Assembly: GCF_900102615.1 (NCBI RefSeq)
Contig: NZ_FMYV01000001.1
Coordinates: 411,757 to 475,756 of the forward strand
Source of the DNA: Geotoga petraea
GTDB lineage: Bacteria > Thermotogota > Thermotogae > Petrotogales > Petrotogaceae
Direction: 5' to 3'
Length of the DNA stretch: 64,000 nt
Shown: positions 56,090 through 63,636 of the stretch, piece after piece
Layout of the letters: each line of letters opens with the position of its first letter
Position numbering within the stretch: the stretch's first letter is position 1
The notes under the pieces: generated by a model
What the model was told of the DNA's origin: nothing
What the model saw: only the letters and a program-made list of their open reading frames with translations
Databases searched by the model: none
Program-made: the position numbers and the translations under genes

Positions 56090-56119
56090 TTGCAATTATA
56101 TCTCTTTGTTAGGTATAAT
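56090..56119 (+). promoter_or_regulatory. Promoter of the MBL-fold gene
   Basis: TTGCAA (56090-56095), 18-nt spacer, TATAAT (56114-56119); 33 nt before the start codon. Sequence 56001-56089 has nothing else I can name. Confidence 0.65.
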
Positions 56120-56151
56120 AAGATGTTATGATGCTTAAAAGAGGTGAGATT

Positions 56152-57069
56152 ATGAAAGTTACTGAAATAGGTAGTAGGGGTTTAATGTTTGATTTTGAAG
56201 ACGGGGAAACAACATTAGGCCAAACAATAGTTTATTTGATCAAAGGAGAGAAATATTTTTTCTTATGTGATACTCAAACGGGTTCTAAGCCCATGAGTTT
56301 AGTAAAAGATTATATAGAAGAAGAATTGAAAAATAAACAGTTGATTATTTTTAATTCTCATTATCACTGGGATCATATTTGGGGTAATGATTTTTTTGAA
56401 GATTCAATCATAGTCTCTCATTCAAAAGCAAGGGATAATATGATTGAAAATGCTGAAAAAGAGTTAAAAGAAAATTCAAAATTTGTTGAAGGCAAAATAA
56501 AAATAAAATATCCCGACATAACATTTGATAAAAAACTCTCTTTTGAAGATGAAGGTGTAGAGTTCATATACGCTCCAGGTCACACTTCTGGACATGCAAT
56601 TTGTTATGACAAAAAAGAAAAAATAGTTTTTGTTGGTGATTTGGTTGAAGAACCAATCCCAATGTTGTTGGATAAAGACTTAGATGCATTTAGAAACTCT
56701 TTAGAGTACATTTTAACAATGAATGCGAATACCTATGTAACCACACATTCTTATATAGCTTCTGAAGAAATGGTCAATGTGAATCTACAATATGTAAAAG
56801 CGGTAATAGACAATAAAAAAACCCCAGAAAAAATATTAAAAAATTATCCAGATATTGAAACATTAGACAAGTTCAACAGAAATAATGTGATGATATTGAA
56901 ATATGAAAATATTTTGAAAAATTCCAATAACAACTTTGATGGTGATAGATTTAGAGAAGAATTATACAAAGAAATGAAAATAGATAAATCTAAATACGAT
57001 AGCACAGTAGAAATGATAGCTTCTATAGATAAAGACAAGTTAGAGAAAAAATTAAAAGAAAAGGTATAA
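56152..57069 (+). CDS. Metallo-beta-lactamase-fold hydrolase
   Basis: A 305-aa MBL-fold protein. Metal site IFNSHYHWDHIWGND near residue 66 (H-x-H-x-D-H), APGHTSGHAICYD near 140 and VFVGDLVEEPIP near 160. The C-terminal third (about 200-305) is helical and charged, unlike classical glyoxalase II, and may be a separate substrate-recognition part. Substrate unknown. Start at 56152 with RBS AGAGGTGA; the in-frame ATG 56128 is upstream of it. No signal peptide. Confidence 0.82.
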   Translation: MKVTEIGSRGLMFDFEDGETTLGQTIVYLIKGEKYFFLCDTQTGSKPMSLVKDYIEEELKNKQLIIFNSHYHWDHIWGNDFFEDSIIVSHSKARDNMIENAEKELKENSKFVEGKIKIKYPDITFDKKLSFEDEGVEFIYAPGHTSGHAICYDKKEKIVFVGDLVEEPIPMLLDKDLDAFRNSLEYILTMNANTYVTTHSYIASEEMVNVNLQYVKAVIDNKKTPEKILKNYPDIETLDKFNRNNVMILKYENILKNSNNNFDGDRFREELYKEMKIDKSKYDSTVEMIASIDKDKLEKKLKEKV

Positions 57070-57111
57070 AAAATCTACATTTTTAGCTTTCAATGGCTAT
57101 ACATAAATAAT

Positions 57112-57143
57112 AAAAAAAGAAGGGAATTTATCCCTTCTTTTTT
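57112..57143. terminator. Bidirectional intrinsic terminator
   Basis: Stem AAAAAAGAAGGGA / TCCCTTCTTTTTT with loop ATTTA between the convergent MBL and DUF4438 genes. Confidence 0.85.
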
Positions 57144-57999
57144 ATACTTTAACGTATTTTTTTATATTAGATTCAGAATCAATTTTAGCTTCTATTAAAG
57201 ATTTTTTACTTGTCATAATAGTTGTAACACCCGGGCCATGGCCCGCTTTTATACAATTGGAATGTACAATAACCCCTATAGAAACAGCACCTTTCAAATA
57301 AGTCCTACCATAAGAATTATCATGGTTTTCTATCATTACTAAATCACCGAAATTCAATTTATCTATACCAAGCCTTTTTATCTCTTCTTCATCAGAAGTC
57401 ATAATGTCATAATCTCCGTTATAAGCACTAGCGCTTCCAACACCTGATCCCATTAAATGTGCAGGCACTTTACAAGCTACAGGAACAATTAATTTACCAT
57501 CTTTTTCTTCTATTGGGATATTTTCAAATAAACCCGGATCTACATTCATGACTTTTATTTCAGGGTAGTAATCTGTCAAACGCAGTCCTTGACCAAAAGA
57601 TCTAACTAATATCTTATCATCAATAGCCATCAAAAACATTTCTTCTTTATCAAAGTCAATTAAAGTATGTTCAATTCCACCATGGGAACCAGTTACAAAA
57701 CCTTCTGCCCCTTTTGCCTCTCCTGAAACCACAATTGCTTTATTACCTATACAAGCCAAATTCATCAGAGCATCATTTTCTATTTTTTCTTCATTTCTTA
57801 TTGAGACACCTGGCTCTACGTGGTCTCCTACTAAATCAAAAGCAGAATCTCCAACTCTAAAATTATAAGTTATGCCCCCTGTTGCAGGTAACATCATAGG
57901 TTCTCCATCATTGTTTACCCTATAATTCTTCCCCATTGGGTGATGAATCTTACCTTGAACAGATTGCATAACTAATTTTTCTTTGTTAGTTTTTAACAT
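57142..57999 (-). CDS. DUF4438 family protein
   Basis: A 285-aa cytoplasmic protein resembling the DUF4438 family known from Thermotoga: SVQGKIHHPMGKNYRVNNDG, GDHVEPGVSIRN, VSGEAKGAEGFVTGSHGGIE, PAHLMGSGVGSASAYNGDYD and VHSNCIKAGHGPGVTTIMT. Conserved Gly-rich and His/Asp motifs suggest an enzyme, but activity is unknown to me. It lies 67 nt downstream of pdxR on the same strand, so it may be expressed with it. RBS AAGGGGGA. Confidence 0.7.
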   Translation of the reverse strand: MLKTNKEKLVMQSVQGKIHHPMGKNYRVNNDGEPMMLPATGGITYNFRVGDSAFDLVGDHVEPGVSIRNEEKIENDALMNLACIGNKAIVVSGEAKGAEGFVTGSHGGIEHTLIDFDKEEMFLMAIDDKILVRSFGQGLRLTDYYPEIKVMNVDPGLFENIPIEEKDGKLIVPVACKVPAHLMGSGVGSASAYNGDYDIMTSDEEEIKRLGIDKLNFGDLVMIENHDNSYGRTYLKGAVSIGVIVHSNCIKAGHGPGVTTIMTSKKSLIEAKIDSESNIKKYVKV

Positions 58000-58066
58000 T
58001 CACATTCCCCCTTAAACAATAGTCATATAAATTAAATCATAAAATAATAAGGAATGCAAACTAAAA

Positions 58067-59503
58067 TCAAACTATCGGTTGTATATTTTCTTCAGTAAAA
58101 TCATCATCCAAAATATTCTTCATTATTTCAAATCCATTAGTGATCTGTTCTAAAGAAGTATCAGAAAAACTAATTCTGAAGGTGTTGTTCAAATTTTTAT
58201 TTTCAGTATTAAAATACTTTTCTGGTAATAAAGAAACACCATTTATTCTACATTTATAAATAAAGTTATCAAAATTATGATTTTTTAATTTTAACCAGAA
58301 ATAAACCCCACCTTTTGGTATAAAAACCATCTCGAAATATTTAGAATATTTTTCTATTAATTTCTTAGTGTGTAGAAATCTTTTTTTGAAAAGATCGTTT
58401 ATTTTGTTTATATGTTTATCGTAGTCTCCATTTTTCAAATAAAGGTCAAAAGCCCTTTGGTTCAAACCAGAAGTAGAAATGTCAGAGGAATATTTTGTAG
58501 ATATAATTTTTGTAGATAAAGATTTTGGGAAAACCATATATCCTAGTCTGAGCCCTGGCATAAAGATTTTTGAATAGCTTTTGATATAAATAACTTTATT
58601 ATTCTTATCCAAGGATTTAAGGGATACAACATCTTCATTAAAATAGTTTAATTCAGAGATACAATCATCTTCAACAATGAAAAAATCATAGTTAACTGAC
58701 ATATCTATTAATCTTTTTTTACTCTCTAAATCCATAATCATTCCAGTAGGGTTCTGAAAATTTGGCATACAATAGAGAAAATTAATTTTATCTTTTTGTA
58801 AAAAATTTTCTAGTTCATCCAGGTCAATTCCATTTTTGGTTATATTAAAACTATGAATTTTTGCTTTTCTTTCTTTAAAAGAAGCGAGAGCACCAGAATA
58901 AGAAGGAGTTTCAATAGCAATATTATCTCCTTCATTAATAAAAATTTTTGAAATAATATCTATAGCCTGTTGTGCGCCAGAAACTATTTGAATATCTTTA
59001 TATGAACTATTCATATTTTTTGTTATCAAAAAGTCTGAAATGTGTTTTCTTAAAGATATATAACCTTGTGTATTTTGGTAATCAAAAGCCTTTCCTCCAT
59101 CTCTATCCAAAACATGATTAATAGCATTTTTAAAATCTTCTATTGGAAAAAGATCATGACTCGGTGTTGCTGAAGCAAAATTTATGTTATTCTTCACGTT
59201 CATTTGAGTTGAATCAATTTTGTCGTTTACATAGTCATCATAATCTTCGTGAATTTTTATGTTTTTTGCAGAAGATACATAGCTACCACTACCAACTTTC
59301 TTATATATCAGTTTTTCTTCTTTTAGCTTTTCATAAGCTTTAACAACTGTAGATGGATTTAAACTATTTTCATCCGCCAATGTTCTTACAGCTGGTAATC
59401 TTGTGTTTTCTTTTAAATCATTTTTTAGAATTTTTTGTTTTAAAGACCTATAAACCTGTAAATACAAAGGTGTTTTAGATTTTCTTGAAAGATTTAGATT
59501 CAT
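58067..59503 (-). CDS. pdxR: MocR-family transcriptional regulator PdxR
   Basis: A 478-aa GntR/aminotransferase fusion. The N-terminal winged helix (about 1-75; LPAVRTLADENSLNPSTVVK) is joined to a fold-type I aminotransferase-like domain with the PLP lysine in YIKSYSKIFMPGLRLGYM. MocR proteins of this type sense PLP; divergence from pdxS at a 115-nt gap supports a PdxR role in controlling vitamin B6 synthesis. Start at 59503 with RBS AAGGAGGTA; a longer frame to 59689 overlaps pdxS and is rejected. Confidence 0.88.
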   Translation of the reverse strand: MNLNLSRKSKTPLYLQVYRSLKQKILKNDLKENTRLPAVRTLADENSLNPSTVVKAYEKLKEEKLIYKKVGSGSYVSSAKNIKIHEDYDDYVNDKIDSTQMNVKNNINFASATPSHDLFPIEDFKNAINHVLDRDGGKAFDYQNTQGYISLRKHISDFLITKNMNSSYKDIQIVSGAQQAIDIISKIFINEGDNIAIETPSYSGALASFKERKAKIHSFNITKNGIDLDELENFLQKDKINFLYCMPNFQNPTGMIMDLESKKRLIDMSVNYDFFIVEDDCISELNYFNEDVVSLKSLDKNNKVIYIKSYSKIFMPGLRLGYMVFPKSLSTKIISTKYSSDISTSGLNQRAFDLYLKNGDYDKHINKINDLFKKRFLHTKKLIEKYSKYFEMVFIPKGGVYFWLKLKNHNFDNFIYKCRINGVSLLPEKYFNTENKNLNNTFRISFSDTSLEQITNGFEIMKNILDDDFTEENIQPIV

Positions 59504-59523
59504 AATACCTCCTTGTGTACCAC

Positions 59524-59593
59524 TACAATAATTAATAAACCATACATTGACAATACAATATAAAAGTGTGAGAATATCATTGTGTAATACAAT
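59524..59593 (+). promoter_or_regulatory. pdxR-pdxS intergenic control region with TACAAT repeats
   Basis: Three direct TACAAT words at 59524, 59554 and 59588 (30 and 34 nt apart, near three helical turns) and an inverted repeat ATTGT-GTAAT-ACAAT at 59579-59593 next to the pdxS start. MocR regulators commonly bind spaced direct repeats, so these are candidate PdxR operators. Confidence 0.4.
59547..59575 (+). promoter_or_regulatory. Promoter of pdxS
   Basis: TTGACA (59547-59552), 17-nt spacer, GAGAAT (59570-59575, four of six consensus bases). It overlaps the middle TACAAT repeat. Confidence 0.5.
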
Positions 59594-59618
59594 TATATCA
59601 AAAAAAGGGGTGTGTTTT

Positions 59619-60509
59619 ATGTTAAAAGATTTGCAAGAAAGATATAGATTGAATAAAAATTTGGCACAAATGTTAAAAGGCGGAGTCATAATGGACGTAA
59701 CTAATGCAGAACAAGCTAAAATAGCTGAGGATTCTGGAGCTGTTGCTGTTATGGCATTAGAAAGAGTTCCTGCAGATATAAGAAAAAATGGTGGAGTAGC
59801 GAGAATGTCAGATCCAAAAATGATAAAAGAAATAATGGATTCCGTTTCTATCCCTGTTATGGCGAAAGTTAGAATTGGGCATTTTGTTGAAGCTCAGATT
59901 TTAGAATATCTGGATATAGACTATATAGACGAAAGTGAAGTATTGACTCCAGCAGATGAAACATATCATATAAACAAAAAAGATTTTAAAACCCCGTTTG
60001 TGTGCGGGGCAAGAAATCTTGGTGAAGCTTTGAGAAGGGTTGCAGAAGGTGCTTCAATGATAAGAACAAAAGGAGAAGCAGGAACAGGTAATGTCGTAGA
60101 GTCTGTAAAACATATAAAAAAAATAAACGAACAAATAAGAGAAATACAAGGTCTATCAAACGATCAATTAGTTGTTAAATCAAAGGAAATACAAGCTCCA
60201 CTAGATCTAATTGAATATGTTTCAAAAAATGGTAAACTACCAGTTGTAAATTTTGCAGCGGGTGGAGTTGCAACTCCTGCTGATGCATCTCTCATGATGC
60301 AACTAGGGGCAGATGGAGTTTTTGTTGGATCGGGTATTTTTAAATCTGGAGATCCTGTAAAAAGGGCAAAAGCAATAGTAGAAGCGGTAACTCATTATAA
60401 CGATCCATCTATTTTAGCAAAAGTTTCAGAAGATTTGGGGGAAGCTATGGTAGGAATAAACATCGACACATTAAATGAAGACGAAAGATATGCACATAGA
60501 GGTTGGTAA
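59619..60509 (+). CDS. pdxS: Pyridoxal 5'-phosphate synthase subunit PdxS
   Basis: A 296-aa synthase subunit that builds PLP from ribose 5-phosphate, glyceraldehyde 3-phosphate and ammonia. Signatures: [39 protein letters not shown] (active-site Lys) and [38 protein letters not shown] carries the phosphate site. Full length, intact. RBS AAAGGGGTG. Normally pairs with PdxT, whose gene starts 1 nt later but is split by an insertion sequence. Confidence 0.97.
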   Translation: MLKDLQERYRLNKNLAQMLKGGVIMDVTNAEQAKIAEDSGAVAVMALERVPADIRKNGGVARMSDPKMIKEIMDSVSIPVMAKVRIGHFVEAQILEYLDIDYIDESEVLTPADETYHINKKDFKTPFVCGARNLGEALRRVAEGASMIRTKGEAGTGNVVESVKHIKKINEQIREIQGLSNDQLVVKSKEIQAPLDLIEYVSKNGKLPVVNFAAGGVATPADASLMMQLGADGVFVGSGIFKSGDPVKRAKAIVEAVTHYNDPSILAKVSEDLGEAMVGINIDTLNEDERYAHRGW

Positions 60510-60594
60510 AATGGTTAATATTGGAATATTGGATTTACAAGGTGGTGTAGAAGAACACTTTAATGCGATAAATAAGATAAAAGATGCTAATGCA

Positions 60595-60599
60595 ATCAG
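60595..60599. repeat. Left target-site duplication (ATCAG)
   Basis: ATCAG immediately left of the IS3-family element, matching 62099-62103. Confidence 0.8.
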
Positions 60600-60639
60600 C
60601 GGCCTGACCCCTGGATATTAGACAAGAGGTATAAAGTAG

Positions 60640-61653
60640 TTACTTTTTAACAGAAATAGAAAATAAATCATCGACAAACAAATCAACAGAATCATGGTTA
60701 AAAGAATCATGAAAAGAAGCAGGAGTCATATAATTCAAAGAACCATGAGGTCTGAGATAATGATAGAAATACAAATAAGCCTTGTATCTGAAAAAAGCAT
60801 CCTCAGTATCTTGAATATCCGGATTAAGAGAAACAAATTCTCTCTCAACAGAAGAATGATGAGATTCAATAAAAGCTTGAGAATTAGGATTATTCTTGTA
60901 ACCGAACTCATGGGAAACGTTAAATTCATTCATAAAATCTTTAGTTAGTTTAGATATAAATTGAGGACCATTATCCGTTCTAATAGTTAAATTAGAAGGA
61001 TCGAGATTTCTGAATTCAAAAGCACTTTTAAGAGTAGAAATAAAATCTTTAGATTTACAAGAATCACCAATAAAAGAACCAACAATGTTTTTATCAAAAA
61101 CGTCAATAACATCTAATAAAGGAATATACTTATTGTTAGCAGGTATGAACTTAATATCTGCTTCGAAAAATTGATTAGGTCTGGTAACCTCATGATTATT
61201 AGGTCTTTTCTTTGGATATTTAAAATGATTCACATAAGCTCTTACAAACCCAAGTTCTTTTCTAATAGAATGAACCTTCTTGTGGTTAACGATAATACCA
61301 TGCTCATTTCTCAAAAAAGCAGAGATTTTCTTAGAGCCCAAAGTTCTGACATAGTAATAAGGGTCATTAGGATCATCAACAGAATAAATCTTATTAAATA
61401 ACTCATATAAATCTGAATCAGAAAACTTGGAACCTGAAATAGTGAAAGAAAATCCTCGTCTATTAGAATTAGAACTATTAAAAAAACTCAAACTAAAAAA
61501 CAACCTATTATTATAATAAAAAGTACTCTTTTTAATCTCAAAAAAATTCAACAAAAAACTCATAGAAAGCCCGTACTCTTTGTACTTATTAATTAAGAAA
61601 TACCAGGCAACAAAAGAAAAGTCAGTAGAAAAAACTATTTGAGATTTTTTTTT
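60640..61653 (-). CDS. IS3-family transposase OrfB (made by -1 frameshift as OrfAB)
   Basis: A 337-codon frame open back to the A9 run. It begins after the slip KKSQIVFSTDFSFVAWYFLI, continues with NKYKEYGLSMSFLL, FEIKKSTFYYNNRL (HTH_21-like) and then the rve/DDE integrase core: first Asp in FFEADIKFIPANN, second in TIRTDNGPQFISKL, catalytic Glu in AFIESHHSSVERE. The C terminus HYLRPHGSLNYMTPASFH is typical of IS3. An ATG at 61563 exists, but the conserved region upstream of it shows that the frameshift product is the real transposase. Confidence 0.9.
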   Translation of the reverse strand, partial: KKKSQIVFSTDFSFVAWYFLINKYKEYGLSMSFLLNFFEIKKSTFYYNNRLFFSLSFFNSSNSNRRGFSFTISGSKFSDSDLYELFNKIYSVDDPNDPYYYVRTLGSKKISAFLRNEHGIIVNHKKVHSIRKELGFVRAYVNHFKYPKKRPNNHEVTRPNQFFEADIKFIPANNKYIPLLDVIDVFDKNIVGSFIGDSCKSKDFISTLKSAFEFRNLDPSNLTIRTDNGPQFISKLTKDFMNEFNVSHEFGYKNNPNSQAFIESHHSSVEREFVSLNPDIQDTEDAFFRYKAYLYFYHYLRPHGSLNYMTPASFHDSFNHDSVDLFVDDLFSISVKK

Positions 61654-62027
61654 AGAATCTCGTTTTGTTCTCTAAGAAGTTGTATTTCTAATTCCTTTTC
61701 TAAAAGACTCTTTTCATATCTGGTAAGTTTTCTTTTAATAGAAGAAATATCTTCATTAGAGTTATTAGACTTTTCAACACCAGCTTTATCGTATATAACG
61801 GGTGGGACCTTAGAAAAGTCAGAAATAATAGATTTAGATCTACCTTTTCTAGTTTTAAAAACGTTATCGTCATATCCAGATTCTTCATACTTTTTGACCC
61901 ATTTAGTCAATGTACTAGAAGAAACATGATATTCTTCAGATATTTCAGCATATGTTTTTTCTGTATTTAAATAATCTTTAACAACATCTAACTTAAATTC
62001 TGATGGATAACTTGTTCCTTTTCTCAT
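61635..62027 (-). CDS. IS3-family transposase OrfA
   Basis: A 130-aa DNA-binding protein with a helix-turn-helix (SEFKLDVVKDYLNTEKTYAE, then YHVSSSTLTKWVKKYEES) and a leucine-zipper-like C-terminal helix (LLEKELEIQLLREQNEIL). It ends just after a slippery run of nine A (61653-61645). RBS AGAGGTGA upstream of ATG 62027. Confidence 0.9.
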   Translation of the reverse strand: MRKGTSYPSEFKLDVVKDYLNTEKTYAEISEEYHVSSSTLTKWVKKYEESGYDDNVFKTRKGRSKSIISDFSKVPPVIYDKAGVEKSNNSNEDISSIKRKLTRYEKSLLEKELEIQLLREQNEILKKNLK

Positions 62028-62098
62028 GTCTAATCACCTCTTATTTTTATTTTAGCACTTTATACTTCTTTGTCCAATTTCTCTTAGGGGTGATTATG

Positions 62099-62103
62099 AT
62101 CAG
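62099..62103. repeat. Right target-site duplication (ATCAG)
   Basis: ATCAG immediately right of the IS3-family element; the first base of the distal pdxT frame is 62099. Confidence 0.8.
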
Positions 62104-62597
62104 AATAAAGAAGAAAGAACAACTACATGAAATCCAAGGGTTGGTAATACCTGGCGGAGAAAGTACTACACTGAATAAATTAATAAAAATATATGGTTTT
62201 GTTGATCCAATAATAAAATTTTCAAAAGAAAAACCTATATGGGTAACTTGTGCTGGTTTGATAATATTATCAAGAAAATATTTGAATTTAATTGATATAG
62301 AGGTTCAAAGAAATGCTTTTGGTAGACAAAGTAGTAGTTTTATAGAAAAAGACTATATACCAAAAATATCTACAAATAAAATTGAAATGGTCTTTATAAG
62401 AGCACCGGTAATAACAAAAATTGGCTCTGAAGTGAATATATTGAAAAAGATAGAAGGTAAAATAGTTGCAGCAGAAACAGAAAATATTTTAGTAACTTCT
62501 TTTCATCCTGAACTTACAAAACTATTAGATGTTCACAAATATTTCGTTAAAAAAGTTAAAAAGGGATTGAAGAGAGTATAATTAAAATGTGATTAAT

Positions 62598-63311
62598 ATG
62601 AAAAATACTAAAATAATAAAAAATTTATTTTTAGATTTATTAGGAAAAATAAATAGAAATATAGATGATTTTCTTCACGATGAAAATGAAGAAAGTATAC
62701 ATAAAATAAGAACAACCTCAAGAAGAATAGAAGTTTTGACATTATTTGAAAAAAATAGTAAAAAATAATCAAATTATGAAAATAATAATGAAAAAAACTA
62801 ATGATTATAGGGACTATCAAATACTAAAAACATATTTCAGAAAATATAATATAGAATATTTTATTGATTTCAAAAATAAAGATGAACTAATAAATTATAT
62901 AAAAAATATTGATTTACCAAAAAAATTTGATATAGAAAATAAAAACTGGAATAATGAAATTGATAAAACCATAAAATACAACATAAAAAAAATTAATAAG
63001 ATTTTTTTTAAAGATAAGACCTTATATGGTTTACACAGAATAAGAGTTAAAGTTAAAAAAATTAGATATAATTTTGAAGCAAAATTATTATTCGATAAAA
63101 AAACAAACTTCACTATGAAAAAATGATATTAATAACTAAAAAAACACAAGATTTATTAGGAAAAATAAATGATCTAAAGAATTTTATTCATTATTCAAAT
63201 GATCAAAAAATAGAATTACCAAATAAAGTTTTTATAGATTTAAAAAATACTTATTATAAAAGTGATGAACTAATAAAAATATTTTTCGTTGAAAATAAAG
63301 AAATATTTTAA
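62598..63311 (+). pseudogene. CHAD-domain protein, broken by two frameshifts
   Basis: Three consecutive frames together give one CHAD protein. Frame 1 (62598-62768) has NIDDFLHDENEESIHKIRTT then SRRIEVLTLF, the CHAD HxxR...RR motif; frame 2 (to 63126) has the second motif LYGLHRIRVKVKKIRYNFEA; frame 3 (to 63311) has TKKTQDLLGKINDLKNFIHY. The breaks fall at A-rich runs near 62751-62765 and 63113-63125. CHAD domains bind polyphosphate. It lies 16 nt downstream of pdxT. Real decay is likely because neighbours are also broken, but two homopolymer sequencing errors would look the same. Confidence 0.8.
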
Positions 63312-63612
63312 AAAATAAACCAACAATGGAAATGGCTGCTGATATAGCTCATCATCATGAACATTATGATGGTTCAGGATACCCACTGAATTTAAAGGGT
63401 AACAATATCCCGCTTTGTGCTAGAATTGTTGCGATTGTTGATTTTATGATGCTTTAAGAAGTAAAAGGCCTTACAAAGAAACTTGGTGTCATTTAAAGGC
63501 GATTAAACAAATAAAAGAAGAATCAAAATCTCATTTTGATCCAGAGTTAGTAGAAGTATTTTTAGAAAATGAACAGGAAATTCTAAAAATAGCAAATGAA
63601 TATAAAGATTAA
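63302..63612 (+). pseudogene. HD-GYP domain remnant
   Basis: Residues read from frame 63302: KPTMEMAADIAHHHEHYDGS, GYPLNLKGNNIPLCARIVAI, VDF and then a stop at 63455. Shifting by one base after GATTTT continues YDALRSKRPYKETWCHLKAI and SHFDPELVEVFLEN to a stop at 63610-63612. This is the C-terminal part of an HD-GYP domain (HHE..DGSGYP, RPYK, FDPELV), which hydrolyses cyclic di-GMP. The N-terminal half, including the HD pair, is missing; the upstream sequence is the CHAD remnant. So it is truncated and frameshifted. Confidence 0.85.
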
Positions 63613-63636
63613 AAAATGGCTGTATATTTTTATATA

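Larger units (their letters stand above)
60600..62098 (-). mobile_element. IS3-family insertion sequence (1499 bp)
   Basis: Boundaries come from the ATCAG duplication and the in-frame repair of pdxT. Imperfect terminal inverted repeats: left CGGCCTGACCCCTGG then ATTAGACAA; right (reverse complement) CATAATCACCCCTAAG then TTGGACAA. The shared core is T(G/C)ACCCCT followed by GGACAA-like GACAA, as in IS150/IS3-type ends. It carries orfA and orfB on the minus strand in the standard overlapping -1 arrangement and looks intact, so it may still be active. Confidence 0.9.
60511..62581 (+). pseudogene. pdxT: pdxT (glutaminase subunit of PLP synthase), split by an IS3-family element
   Basis: The 5' piece (60511-60599) encodes the PdxT N terminus MVNIGILDLQGGVEEHFNAI, continuing to ANAI; the distal piece (62099-62581) resumes in frame with IRIKKKEQLHEIQGLVIPGG. 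Removing 60600-62098 and one copy of ATCAG rebuilds a 188-aa protein of normal length with the ESTTL loop, nucleophile Cys in VTCAGLIIL and His-Glu in SFHPELTK. As it stands, the 5' piece runs into the element and stops at 60619-60621 after 36 codons. The distal piece could start at ATG 62096, supplied by the element. PdxT feeds ammonia from glutamine to PdxS, so that step is probably lost. Confidence 0.92.

Noticed and set aside
59504..59689. N-terminal extension of pdxR by 62 codons
   Set aside because: It would overlap pdxS and its promoter; the RBS AAGGAGGTA directly precedes ATG 59503 and MocR proteins start there.
62003..62098. Upstream extension of the distal pdxT frame to an ATG at 62003
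   Set aside because: These codons lie inside the IS element and encode a hydrophobic, non-conserved stretch; the PdxT frame resumes only at 62099.
62598..63311. Three separate small genes in the CHAD region
   Set aside because: Read in order, the three frames give the two CHAD motifs and the C-terminal helix of one protein; separate genes would each be an incomplete domain.
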